Assembly: GCA_015680685.1 (NCBI GenBank)
Contig: MNCI01015029.1
Span: forward strand, 896,126 to 960,125
Direction of reading: 5' to 3'
From: Gnetum montanum
Lineage: Eukaryota; Streptophyta; Gnetopsida; Gnetales; Gnetaceae
Length of the DNA: 64,000 nt
A program made the translations under genes and the position numbers. The notes under the pieces were generated by a model that saw nothing but the letters and a program-made list of their open reading frames with translations, ran no database searches and was not told where the DNA came from. Shown one piece after another: positions 11,320 through 22,881 of this stretch. Each line of letters starts with the position of its first letter. The stretch's first letter is position 1.

Positions 11320-13890
11320 AGGAAACCTAACTGGTTTTAATGCAGAGGATGGAGGAGAGTTAGGATGTTTGTTTGAATTGGTCTATGAGGACTTTTATAG
11401 GACTTTTGATGTGAAAGAATGGCCTCATCCAGGATCCATGTTTTAAGCCTCTTGGCTAGAAAGCTATCTTTATGTTCATAGTCCTAGTAGTGATTCATTA
11501 CTGTAGTTGAGCAGGAATTTCACCTTGCATGGATGGAGTGGGAGGTAATGGAGTAGAGTGTGTAGGAGCATTAGTAGAAGGATGAGGAGGAGGAGGAGGA
11601 TGAAAGGTGGTATCCCTCCTTGCATGTGGAGAATAAGTTTGATAAGCATCAAAAGGATAGTAGTGAGGTTGAAAAGTGGAAATATGATTGGAAGAGTCAT
11701 GTAGAAACAAGGGTTGATGAATGCAATACCCATATGGATTAGGTTGCTTGTAAGGATATTACTGCCTTGGTGGTGCCAACACCCATGACTATGGTTGTTG
11801 CCATTGTTGGTGTTGCTTATATGATTGCTATGAAGTTCCACTTTGATAATACTATTTTTTTTGGTGGAACTATCTAGAATTGCCTTGAGGGTAAGGCAAT
11901 CTCTTGGGTGTTTTCCTTTGTGCTAGTCATGGATTTAGGTTATACATCCTAAACTCCTGTAAGTGTGACACAATAGGATAATGTCCCTTAGGATGTTCAT
12001 CATGGCAGATGTCACATCCATGATCATCATTTGATTTGATTCTTGCAACTTCTTCAATTGTAGCAATTTTTCCCTTACCTCTTTGATAGGCACATTCAAC
12101 TTCCTTTCACCTCCTATGCTCGTGATCACTACCTTGTTCTTTAGATTCTTTAGCAATTTTTAAGATAGCTTGAAATTTACTATCCATGGAGTCCCATAAC
12201 TGATCAACCTTGGCCATAATTTTAGATTAAAATTTTTGAAGTAGCAAGGTTTTCGAATTCATCACCTTAAGTGATGATTCTTCCTCACTATCACAAAATT
12301 GAATCTTCCTCTTGCAAATGGAAGGATCACAATTATGCTCTTCTACACTTTCTTGCTTCCTTAATTCTCCTTCGTCTTTAATGACTTACTCAATTAATCT
12401 TTGGATTTGATAGACACTTAATTTTGATAGTCTCCCTTAGGCATAGATGCCAAGAGTTTTCCTTGTTTTAAATCGAAGCCTATCTACAATGTGGAAAAGT
12501 TGCTCTAGTTGAGAATAACAATGGCTAGGACATCTATGCAATAGAAAATAGTATTGGCTGATGGTAGCATCCAAGGGTTCATGTATTTCTTGTTTCCATC
12601 CTTGGATCTACCTGCTCAAGTTGGACACTTGGGAGTACATCTAATATTTTTCATTGAATAATTCAAGCATTGTACTTCATTGTTTGATAGTATCTGGTTC
12701 TAAGGACTAGTACCAATTCTCTACTTCTTTAATGAGTGTCCTTGGAAATAACTTAAGTTTTTGCCAGTCATTTTCTATATTTTGCAAGGCATATGCATCT
12801 TGAATAACTTAGATATGATTCTATGAATTTGAGTTATATCCTCCTTCAAATTGAGAGATATTTTTCATGTCTAGCCTCTTAATCTAACTATCCTTAGTGT
12901 GCATTGTAGGGATTCTCACTACCTCTACAATGTTAAGCATGCTTTGGATAGTAATAAGAGGCTCATCAAGGCCTTGATTTTGGTGTGTACAATGCCCTCT
13001 GCTACATCTTCGTTCATGGTAGCATGTCTCTCTTGAAAGCCTTTGCCCCCAGTCTTGACTTGCTCGATGGTTCCTTTGATCATTTTGGTCTTGTTGATCA
13101 CCTCCATTGCGTTCATGCCCCTTACGGTTATGATTAGAGCCAACAGAAGAAGATGATGATGATGAAGGTGAAGAGGAAGAAGGACTAGCATCATCATAGT
13201 ACCTGCTACCACCTCTTTGTTAATTGTGACCATGATCATAATCGTTNNNNNNNNNNNNNNNNNNNNNNNNNNNNNNNNNNNNNNNNNNNNNNNNNNNNNN
13301 NNNNNNNNNNNNNNNNNNNNNNNNNNNNNNNNNNNNNNNNNNNNNNNNNNNNNNNNNNNNNNNNNNNNNNNNNNNNNNNNNNNNNNNNNNNNNNNNNNNN
13401 NNNNNNNNNNNNNNNNNNNNNNNNNNNNNNNNNNNNNNNNNNNNNNNNNNNNNNNNNNNNNNNNNNNNNNNNNNNNNNNNNNNNNNNNNNNNNNNNNNNN
13501 NNNNNNNNNNNNNNNNNNNNNNNNNNNNNNNNNNNNNNNNNNNNNNNNNNNNNNNNNNNNNNNNNNNNNNNNNNNNNNNNNNNNNNNNNNNNNNNNNNNN
13601 NNNNNNNNNNNNNNNNNNNNNNNNNNNNNNNNNNNNAGTTGTTCATCTTGGTGTAGGATGAAGGTGAACATATACCACTTTGTACTATTGGGGCACCTAC
13701 TGATGTACTCCATTAGACTTGGGTGGAGAATTGCTCCTATGAGAAGAAGATATCTTGTGTTAGAAAAATAAAAACATAGTATGCTCTTTAAATTTATTGT
13801 AGTTATTTTTAAGGTATGATATGACTCTAGGGTCATACCAATGATTTTGAATAACTTTTCACTAGTTCTAGATAGTGCATGTAACAACTA
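11320..13890 (-). pseudogene. E1 gag remnant, interrupted by an assembly gap
   Basis: Gag forms the virus-like particle. The minus strand between the PBS and protease carries stop- and shift-riddled frames with Athila-style gag features. KLFPRTLIKEVENWY resembles the capsid LFPxSLxxxAxxW block. It is followed by SQYYFLLHRCPSHC, resembling the F..LL.RCPHHG block, then charged sequence, a HHHH/DHGCDICHDE-like Cys/His stretch, and a Pro/His-rich tract (about 11500-11710). The N run 13247-13636 removes part of the leader. The leader sequence up to the gap is homologous to element C at about 42571-42830, including a block reading KWYM and QDEQ. It is too broken to encode a protein. Confidence 0.65.
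13247..13636. other. Assembly gap (390 N)
   Basis: A run of N lies inside the E1 gag leader. Frames drawn across it are artefacts. It is too short and wrongly placed to hide the missing pol domains. Confidence 0.99.
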
Positions 13891-13895
13891 AAAGG

Positions 13896-13913
13896 TCCCA
13901 GGCAATGATGCCA
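13896..13913 (-). promoter_or_regulatory. E1 primer-binding site, tRNA-Asp-like
   Basis: One base inside the 5' LTR, the minus strand reads TGGCATCATTGCCTGGGA. It fits the complement of the plant tRNA-Asp 3' end, TGGCGCCGTTGCCGGGGA, with mismatches mostly at CpG positions. This is the pattern expected after deamination. Confidence 0.8.
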
Positions 13914-13914
13914 A

Positions 13915-14732
13915 TGATGAGTGGTAAGGTACCCCTACATCCAACCATACGAATCACAAGCATTCATGTGCGATCTAGTCAGATTCTATAGACCTTAAGT
14001 TCTCAAGTGCATTGGTTATAAGATGTGAAATCTAATTAGAATGATAATTGTCTTCTCAATTCCATTGGTGAGTTACAAGTATATGGTTAAGTACAACTGA
14101 GGTATATGATTTTTATCATTTTATATTTTATAAGTGTAATCACCTAAAACAAGAATGAAAGGTAGAGGAATTTAATCTCAAATTAATCTACTACCCAGCT
14201 AGCCTAACAGAAGTATGCATGCCCACTCTCCAAACACATCCTGAATGTGTATAGCATTATTGGATTACCAAATGTTAACTGTTTTTGGGTTACCAAGTGC
14301 TACACGTATGCTCGAAGTGGTCATGCTTGTGTTCATTAATAATTAAAAATTAATTGCTTAATTAAAGTGCATTAAGGTAAAGTACATGAATATTAAATGA
14401 ATTAAAAGAAACATTAATCTATTCTCAGTGCTTTAAGGATTATCAAAAGGGCTTGTCTTTATTTCCATCACACTACTATGCTCAGGTACATCAGTGCTCA
14501 AAAAAAGATCTGTACACACTCAGACTCTTGTTGTGGGAACTTAGAAATATTCTAACCTTGGAATGGCTAAACTACAAGAGCTTCGCTATGAAGAAAAATT
14601 TCTAAAAATCATGTGCCCAAGTGCTATATTTATAGGCCAACATATACCTCGCAATATTGGATATTTGACATCGTATCTTGGACTCCAATATTAGATATCT
14701 GATATCGGAGCATGTCAAAATATGATTCATCA
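13915..14732 (-). repeat. E1 5' LTR
   Basis: This 818-base copy is colinear with 7756-8556. A sense TATAAATATA lies at 14625-14634. It is followed outside the element by CTAAC (14733-14737), the right target-site duplication. Confidence 0.88.
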
Positions 14733-14737
14733 CTAAC

Positions 14738-17700
14738 AATGTTAAGTGCCAATTTTTTTTTTATGTTTTGGATGTCTTAAAGATATAGAACTATCCTTAA
14801 TCATAGGGGAATGATGAGGAATCTTGTAAAAATTTTATATCTACATGCGAGCTTGAATGCATTAAATTCTTTGTGTGCACTTAAAATTAAACTTTAGGCT
14901 TATTTTAGAGTGTGTGGTACATCATTGATGTTAATGTAGCTAGTGCATGGATGAACCACTTATATTACAAGTCTAAAAACTATAAATACACAAAGGAGAG
15001 AGTCCTAAAGCATCATTCATTTGGCAATTTTCCTTGTGTTTTCTTAGATGAAGTGTTTTTCCTCCCTTGGGTAATTATGCATTTTCTTTAGTTTTTGTGT
15101 GTGTGTGTGTTTTAAGTCATTACTTCACTATTCTATGTGACTCTATCCAAGTGCTAACATGCTTTTATAGCCTAGAATTATTTGGTTGATAAAGAGTTGA
15201 GTATTTACATAGTGATTAAAGCTTATGATTTTCTCTTTTTCTTTCCAATGTTTATATGTAATTAATATTTAAAATACCAAAAACACAGGCTCAATGATGA
15301 ATCAATAATTAAATAATAATATATTAATTTAGTTAATTAATTAATTATTATTTTTTAATTGTGTGGGGCTATGATGATTCATCCTTGCCTTAAGAGGTTA
15401 GATTTGTATAGCATAATATTTGGTCATTAAGAATGCAATTAAGAAGCTATTTGTATGTTTTCCAAGTGCATAGAGTTCCACCTATCTCTTCAAAGATTAT
15501 GATGCACTTGTGTATGAGATTAGCATTGCACCTATATATGGAGGATTCAATGTAATCATGCCTTTAATTGATCAAAAGCCATAAGGCTTAAGGCTTATTC
15601 TTGAATTTTTAAATGTGTTATACTAAAAATAAAACACTCTACTTTTGAAAGATGTTTATCACACAAAACATGAAATACTCCACCTAAAAATTTTTAGATA
15701 CTACTCTCCCCCTAAAAATGTTACTTTTTTCTAACTCTTGTAATTACCTTTGAATAACAGCTTACGCCAGATTCTTAAACATATCAATGAACATACCTCA
15801 GATGGAAGTTAAAATTCTAAAGCCCTCTAAATGTATGAATGACATTTCAGACTAGAACACATATAGAGCTCAAGGTTGAACAAACATGGCTTAGCATCTA
15901 TTAATTTTGTCTAATATCATTTTCTTCAAAATATCAGGAATCCTCACTTCTTTCTCATTTTCCCATATAAGACTCTTTTAATTTTGTACAAGGCCCTTCT
16001 TCAAGAAGCTTTTCAATGCCTTTTCTCCAATGGTCAAACCAACTAGTGTTTAAGTTGTCAGATTCAAGTTGTAGTCAGGATCTTCATATAGGAGTCGAAG
16101 TCAGCTAGTCATCAAATAATTAGTCAAATAGTCAGTTAAAGATTCAAATTTTAAAAATTGAAAATAATTATAAATTTAGTTAAATATATAAAAATTCATG
16201 ACCAACAAGTTGATTAAAATAGGTTGGTTTAAAATACTTGGTAACTATGTAGTAGGTATCATGACCAACAAAACCTTATAGTGGCACATATACAAAAACA
16301 CTACAAAAACTTCAAATAGGTAAAACTGACTAAGCAAATGCATATTAAATAATTTATTAAAAAAATTCAATAAATTGGTATTTAATTACTCCACAACAAA
16401 ATGAGATTCATTAAGGATGGATCTTTAATTATTGTTCAAAAACTATCAAACTTACAAAGTTAAAAGGTGTGGCAATCAGTGCTATTGACGTATATAAGAT
16501 TGTTGTAGTAACTAAGAAATTTTCTTTGGATTAGTTCTGCTAGAGGTCAAGTAATTATTTTCCAAAGATTTAACCAAGAATTTCTTATTTTAACAAATTT
16601 TCTTAAAAAATGTGTCAATTGAAACAACTTAGAGTACTAACAAACAAGATAGAATTCATAATTGGAAATTTAAGAAAATAGCACATTTGGGAGTTTAACA
16701 TTATATTGATGATAACCTTTAATTGAATTTGATTCATTAAATGATTGTTGAAAATAAATTTCAAGGAATTTATGTAAGGCATTGATCAAGCTTCTTATTA
16801 AACTTGAATAGAGCATTAACTATAACATACAACACTAGGCAACATTTGTTAGATTGTGTGCTTTATGATTAGTTCATTAGATTTCCCATGTTTATACAAA
16901 ATATATAGAACATAACAAGAAAAAAATCACAAATGATGTAAGGCCTGCCTACAATTCCAGGTATCATGAAAGAAACTTGGATGTCATGGCTTTCACTGTA
17001 TTCCAAAGCTATGCGCTTTGCTATGGTTTTGAAAATGACATACAAATACCAGTCACATTGCATAGATATCCATGTCCCCAAAGTTACCCAGACATGATAC
17101 TATCCAAAAAACTTGTGGATATATTATGAACAACCAATTACAAATATACCCATTTTTTTATACTCAATGACAACAGACTCACACAACATCAAAAATTTAA
17201 AATAGTTTAATAAAATAATATCGCAGGTGGAAAAACCATAACATAAAAATCTCATACTCAACTAGAAAATTGATGTTGATCTTTTCTCAAGTGCAAATGT
17301 GACATCCTACTATTAAGATCAAGTGTAAGGAAAATGGAAAATGCAAATTTTAAAAACATGATAGTCTTAACCCTAAGTTTCTACATTAAATGAAGTGAAA
17401 TGTTGGAATATAGAGATCAACTTTGCATTCAATTGAATTGATTCGTGATATCTTAGGTGTTGCTATTGAACTTAGTAATATCTTTGGTGTTGCCATTGAA
17501 TTCATATCAAAGTGGGTAGTTACATTTATTAAAAATTAAAATTCATGTACACTATCCATATTAGGCAGTTACCTCCACTAAAATTCATGTGCCATTTTCT
17601 AAAGTCTATGGTGACTTTGTCATAGGACAATGACTAGATGCCCCAGTCACATAGAATCACTGTAAACATGGTGGCTACTATAAATTGGTATGGTCTTTTA

Positions 17701-17779
17701 TAGAATTGCAATCAAGAACCTAATTAGGTACTTAAGTGTCACTTATTCAATCACTAAAACCAATAATCTTCCAAGTAAT
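14738..17779. other. Unassigned sequence between E1 and the NB-ARC remnant
   Basis: No gene can be supported. Landmarks are a TATA-like CTATAAATACAC at about 14982, a short GT repeat at 15096-15111, TTAATTAATTAATT at about 15335, and a minus-strand AGGGGGAGAG tract at about 15700 that resembles a copia polypurine tract. The minus-strand stretch at about 15950-16030 reads IEKLLEEGPCTKLK and could be more resistance-gene debris, but I cannot show it. Confidence 0.4.
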
Positions 17780-18587
17780 TGCTTCTCTCCTCAAGAATGA
17801 AGCCTAGTACAAAATGCTATAGATATCTAGAAGAACATTTCGCAATTCAACCTTTACTTTTTCAGAAACAAATAGTAACATATAAGGGATGGGCTTGTGA
17901 TGGAATGAATAAGAAGCAACATCTCCATTTTTTACTTCTTTAATAATTTAGTTGTAGTATTCTAAGCTTCTGTTATATCTAAAATGAGTTCCTATGAGAT
18001 GGAGAAGAATAGGAATTCCACAGCATAACTTCTTAACTTCTTCTAGCTTTTGGAGCTCACTAGGAGATTGCTCCTAACACATCACTATCGATGGAATCCA
18101 TAATAGTTATATATAATAATTTCTTCACATCTTCAGCACATGAAGGTTGTATTGAGTACTCTTTAACTTTGCAAATAATTGGAACCTTGAGGCTAATGTC
18201 TCTATCTCTTAATGTAATCAGGATTCTAAGATTTATTCCTTGATTTAAAACAAGACTTTCTGGGAGTAGCTCTTCAACATCATCAATACTATTGACATTG
18301 TCAATGAATATGAATGAACTAGTATTTTTCAGTATTTCTTTAAGCTTTGATCTTCCATCTATACTATTTTCAAATTTTTTCTTCGTTCTAGTCAAGTCAT
18401 TTACTAATTGTTGCTATTATGTTTCATTGTGGCTATTGCCAATGGTGTCAAAAATTACTCTTGAAAATTTGAAATCATTTATTGAAGGGGAAAGCCTCTC
18501 TTTTGAAGCAGAAGCCAAGGTAGTTTTCCCCGTTCCACCCAAACCTGAATTTATCACTGCTACAACTTGTATATATTTTTCATTCAT
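17780..18587 (-). pseudogene. NB-ARC domain fragment of a plant NLR resistance gene
   Basis: The NB-ARC module is the ATP-dependent switch of plant NLR receptors. Reading the minus strand from the ATG at 18587, the P-loop GLGGTGKTTLAS lies at 18545-18510. Two stops follow. The kinase-2/Walker B region is SSFIFIDNVNSIDDVEEL (about 18330-18280), RNBS-B is LRILITLRDRD (about 18210), and the GLPL-equivalent is LCCGIPILLHLIG (about 18020). The motif order and spacing are right for an NB-ARC of about 250 residues. At least four stops and possible shifts break it, and neither a TIR or coiled-coil part upstream nor LRRs downstream are recognisable. It may or may not belong with the LRR fragment at 4500-5140, which lies 13 kb away on the same strand. 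Confidence 0.85.
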
Positions 18588-18599
18588 ACTTTAATAGGT

Positions 18600-19066
18600 T
18601 GTTGAAGACCAATTGAATGAAAAATAGGAAAAGAACAACTTGGTCATGAAACAATGATACTATTATTTTGGTTTTCTTAAAGTAAATTTAACAACAATGA
18701 TTATTAACCTAGAGATTTAGTTTCCAAGATATTATTAATGAGTAAAGCATAGTAGTTCAACAGATGTTGAACTTCCATGAATGATCCTTGAAGTCCCATA
18801 ATGCTAGCACAATTAACAAAAGTTAAAATTGTATTTGGAATTTGTTATGCTTCACTAATCAACCCTTCTATTAAAATTTCATTCCATGCCCTAATTATAT
18901 ATATACCTTATAGTAATTAACAAAGCAATGCCATCAACCAAGCAATGCCATCAACCTAAGTAGTTGAAATTCATCAAGAAAGAATTACTTGTCGATCATG
19001 GATTTTCTAAGCTAATTACAATAGAGTACACAGTTATCCAAAACTATTTTTAAAGCATTGGTCAAA
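18600..19066. other. Unassigned sequence upstream of the NB-ARC fragment
   Basis: This is AT-rich with one tandem duplication of an AAGCAATGCCATCAACC word at about 18925-18956. No TIR motif is seen on the minus strand, where the N-terminal exon would be expected. Confidence 0.4.
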
Positions 19067-19071
19067 ATGTC

Positions 19072-19959
19072 TAATGAGAAGTAAAAGATACCCCTATGCC
19101 CAACCATAAGAATCACAAAGTGCTCATGTGCGATCTGGTTGAGTTTCGTGGACTCTCTAGTTTCCAATGCACTAGTCTTCTAGGAAGTGAACTTTAACCT
19201 AATGATCATTTGTTGTCTTCCCTATTACACTTGTGAAGTACAAAGGTATGGTTAAGTGTAATTGAGGCATATGATTTTTGTTATTTTATGTTTTATGTTC
19301 TTTGGTGCATAAGAGAGAGATAGAGTAATTTAACTAAATAACTAATCTCTAACTAGTCCTAATGTAAGCATCTATCCCACTTTTTGTACACATCCTAAAC
19401 CTAGGTATCCATTGTTGGGTTACCAAGTGTTATGCTACGAGGCATACCAATTAATAATGTTGCTAGGATTACTAAGCAAATATGTGTTATGCTCGAAGCA
19501 GTTGTACTTATGTATTTAATCTATTTATCTTATCTCACTTAATTACTAGAAAATATTAAATAAATAATTGAGAACATTAAATGTATGAATAAAAAATATC
19601 AACTATCCAAAATGTTGCAAGGTTTATCAAGAAGCTCATTTTTTTTGTCATACACACTATCATGCTTAGGTACAACAATGCTCGAATAAAGATCTATATA
19701 CTCAATGACTCCTGCTACAAGCACTTGGGAAAATATTCTAACTCTCAAATGGAAAAACTATAGGAGCTTCACTACACTATGATTGATTAATTTCATAAAT
19801 GTGATTGGTGAGTGCATATTTTTAAGCAAGAATAGACCCTATGTTGACGAGGCTATGTCAATGCAAGAAATGATGCATTGATGGGGCCATGTTGATGAGG
19901 CCCAATTGATAGGGCCTAGTTGATGAGACATCATTGACATAGCCAACCACCACTCATCA
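19072..19959 (-). mobile_element. Solo LTR of an E1-related family
   Basis: This is an 888-base LTR homologous to the E1 LTRs over its inner part but closest to the LTR of element C. It is bounded by ATGTC (19067-19071) and ACGTC (19960-19964), a 5-base duplication differing by one C-to-T transition. No PBS follows the sense end (decayed to TCTCATTA), and no polypurine tract precedes the sense start TGATGAGTGG. This is the footprint of LTR-LTR recombination. The sense start holds an array of ATCAA-NGGCCC words. Confidence 0.8.
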
Positions 19960-19964
19960 ACGTC

Positions 19965-20529
19965 TTTCTTGTTGTGATTAAAGTATTTTGTCATATATTT
20001 GAGGCTTATAATAGTGGTGCCCATTAGAGCCAAAATTTTTAAACATTTCTCTTCATTTGGGTTCACTGTAAGAATCCTATCTAATGTCACTCCCACAAAA
20101 ACTAGTGTACATTAGACTAAGTGAGAATCACCAATGATCTTGAGAACTTATAATGCTATCTTAGTTAGATCCTAGAAAAAGGAAAAGCAAAATGATAAGT
20201 CTATCAACATTCAACATCCTCATTTAGGAGAAAATTAAATAAGTAGATCAACTGTTTACATAATAAATTATATTATACTAGAACATATATAAAGGAGCAA
20301 ACAAATGGTACTTAAAAAGTGTACAAAATTACTTTTAAAATTATAATTTTTTTATTAAATTAATGAATTTAATGGGTGTTAAAACCTAAAATAATTATAA
20401 TATAGATACACTTCAAGATATAAAGTATAATGAGAGAACTTGTAACTTAGAGATTTGAAATCAAGTTAACATCAAGAATCTTACCATTAGACTAACATCT
20501 TATTGTTAATTAATGATTTTTGTAAAAAC
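19965..20529. other. Short unassigned spacer between the solo LTR and element A
   Basis: No coding or repeat signal is seen beyond AT-rich sequence. It ends with the left target-site duplication of element A. Confidence 0.4.
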
Positions 20530-20534
20530 CATTC
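20530..20534. repeat. Left target-site duplication of A (CATTC)
   Basis: CATTC here matches 40765-40769. Using this duplication, the LTR spans from TTTAG to TTTCA on the plus strand. Confidence 0.75.
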
Positions 20535-22868
20535 TTTAGCAACCGAAAACATCAGTGACTGGAACACCGAGAGGTTACCGGGCATACAACCTAACCTCAG
20601 ATTCGTGCGAGGGCCATGCTAGAGTAAATGGAAATGGGGTGCCCTGAATGGTCTAGTCAATCAGACATGGACTTAATTAGTGTACAATAACCTTTGGTAA
20701 ATAATTGCTTTAAAGATTTTATGTATAGCTTAGGTGATAAACGTAAACTAATAGAAATTGATGCAAAATATGGTGATAGAAAAACGAAATGAAACAGAGT
20801 TGAGTAAGAGAGTGTACCACCCCAAAATCAGAGGATATGATCTTTGTTTGGTTGGAAGGTGTACAATTGATGTATAGTGTGGATAGGCATAACTTACAAT
20901 GAATCAATATGGTCATAGGTCTTGGACTACTACCAGTCGCCTGCTAACAGGAAGTGATGAGCCAGTGCTCATTGGGCTAGGAGAGATCTGAGAGGTGCTA
21001 CTCCTAGGGTTTGCTACTTCTTAACCTTTTGGTTTTCAATCTCTTTGCCAAAGCCAATCACTAGAAAGCCAAAAATGCCAAAATGCCAATTGTAAGAAAG
21101 CCAAGTACAAAAACCAACCTTCAAAGCCAACCTTGCCAAAAGCCAACCCTTTGAATGTTGTTCGCTGGTGTATTTATAAAGCCAAAAGTGGGAGAGAGAT
21201 GTTGTTTTGATGCCATGTATCCTAGGTCCCACATGGTGCAAACGTGAATGTGCAAGATTGGTGTGTAGTGCTACGCTATAGTGTTACACTAGCATGAAAC
21301 CTAGTATGCTATGACCATACTGTTCAAGCTACATGTGCTAGAATCTAGGGAACTACCATGTCTGTTACAAAGAATGCCAACAATGAATGCAAAATGGAGC
21401 CTGTGCTCCAGGACTACGTCTTCCCTACTTTTGTGAGTAGGATTAAGTGTAGGGACAACTTTGGGAATTAATAGGGGGGGGTGCAAAATAAAGAAAATTT
21501 GTTAATCCTGTCTGTTGAAGAGATGTCGAGATAGGAGTGACCATTGCTAACTAGTTTTGGAACTAACCAGGGATGTCCTGATGCTTCTACATAGGTGTTA
21601 AGCTATTTACATTGCCCAACATATTGGCATAGCATAAACACCCACGTACTACGCTATGCTACGCTACATAGCATCGTGTAGCATAGCCACCTATTTGAGA
21701 TAAAACTTGCCTAAAAGCTGAAAATACCCTTTTGAGGCCTGGCTAGGCAAGAAACTGCAATAATTGGCAACCCTAATTTTGATGTTGAAAGGTCCTAGGA
21801 CCTATGAAGTTCATCCTTGGGACACTTTTGTGCTTTGTGTCCCCGCTACACTGTGCTACTCTGCGTAGCGTAGCACAACGTAGCAGCTAGTGTGACATGC
21901 ATTTTTTGCTTGATTTAAAATGTTTTGTTGAGAAATTTCGCTTGGGACTCAAGGGGCAAAGTGGGACAGGTGGTCTCGAAGGTCAGAGCATGGCCAAATG
22001 CCATTCTTTTATTGGGGTAGCTTGGCAGAGGGCCTTTGGATGTTCTGTCCTGCTATGCTATGCTATGCTATGTAGCGTAGCACAGTGTAGCACCTAGGTT
22101 GTCCCAGATCTTGTCTAATTTTGCAAACATTCTATTATGGGATGTTGGTCATGTCTTAGCATGGCTACAGAACAAACATGTTTGATGGTTAAGGCATGGG
22201 AAAATATGCTTACTTTGTTAGAGCAATATGAGTAGGAGTATCATCATAGTAAATCCCTACTACGTTGTGCTACCCTACATAGCATAGCACAATGTAGCAC
22301 TTAAATTGAGATGATTTCTAACAAAATATACCACATTTTGCTGTGTTGTGTTGCTCATGCTTTAAGGATGAAACAGGGTAGCTATCCTAGAGGGCTGAAT
22401 CATTATCAATCTGCATCTTTGATGCCCGATCAGTCTTCTCAAGGCCTGCTATGCTATGCATCGTAGCAAGTTCCTACGGTTAGAAAACTTGTGAAATTAT
22501 TTAGTCCATCCTAAAAACCTTTGATAGCTCTTAGCATGGTCTCTAGGTAGACCATTAGCTAGGTCGAGTGTCAAGCTAGGAAACCCAGAGGGTGTAGCAA
22601 GCCTATCAACTTGGTAGATAGAAAATTTGTCGGATTGTATGATCTACCCATAGTGCCTATTTTATGAAAACTGGCCTCATGGATGGGTGCTATGTTGACT
22701 ATGTTGTAGAGGGTGGCAAGTAGACTCGGAAGTAGCTTTTTAGGCATTAGGACTTCTAAGGTGCCATGTTGTCTACACGGTCTACCCTGACACCGTTCTT
22801 GCAAAGATCCTTGCCCAAATTCTGGGACTGTGCTGAATCATGAGAGTCCTAAAATTTATGGTGTTTCA
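20535..22868 (-). repeat. Element A 3' LTR
   Basis: This 2,334-base copy is colinear with 38434-40764. In sense it starts TGAAACACC and ends TTGCTAAA. A TATA box, sense TATAAATA, lies at 21171-21178. Between about 21640 and 22470 lie five imperfect inverted repeats built on GCTACGCTATGCTAC...GTAGCGTAGCAC-type arms (near 21655, 21845, 22055, 22255 and 22445). They are in the sense-upstream (U3) part and so could bind a factor or form hairpins. Confidence 0.9.
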
Positions 22869-22881
22869 ATGGCCCCTCTTT
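22869..22881 (-). promoter_or_regulatory. Element A polypurine tract
   Basis: The minus strand reads AAAGAGGGGCCAT directly before the 3' LTR start TGAAACACC. Confidence 0.75.

Larger units (their letters stand above)
7756..14732 (-). mobile_element. Element E1: complete but pol-less Ty3/gypsy-type LTR element
   Basis: Both boundaries are visible: CTAAC at 7751-7755 and again at 14733-14737, immediately outside the two LTRs. The minus-strand order is 5' LTR (14732-13915), PBS, gag, protease, then about 2.2 kb with no recognisable RT, RNase H or integrase, a purine-rich tract and the 3' LTR (8556-7756). LTRs start TGATGA and end CATCA. The PBS resembles the end of tRNA-Asp, which Athila-type and related elements use. 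Total length is 6,977 bases including 390 N. Because the missing pol is not in the N gap (which falls in the gag leader), the element looks non-autonomous, like plant TR-GAG elements. The class call is good; the exact lineage is inferred. Confidence 0.88.

Noticed and set aside
12925-13887. Long frames across 13217-13887 on both strands
   Set aside because: They span the 390-base N run; the open length is an artefact of unknown bases.
15096-15111. GT dinucleotide repeat
   Set aside because: It is a short ordinary microsatellite with no link to a feature.
15655-15725. Copia-like polypurine tract AGGGGGAGAG on the minus strand
   Set aside because: No LTR boundary, target duplication or copia coding sequence could be found next to it.
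16869-17081. Minus-strand 70-codon frame with a PGIVGRPY-like stretch
   Set aside because: It looks protein-like but matches no motif set I can name, and there is no supporting neighbour or splice signal.
19839-20096. Minus-strand 85-codon frame
   Set aside because: It crosses the solo LTR boundary and target-site duplication, so it cannot be an old gene.
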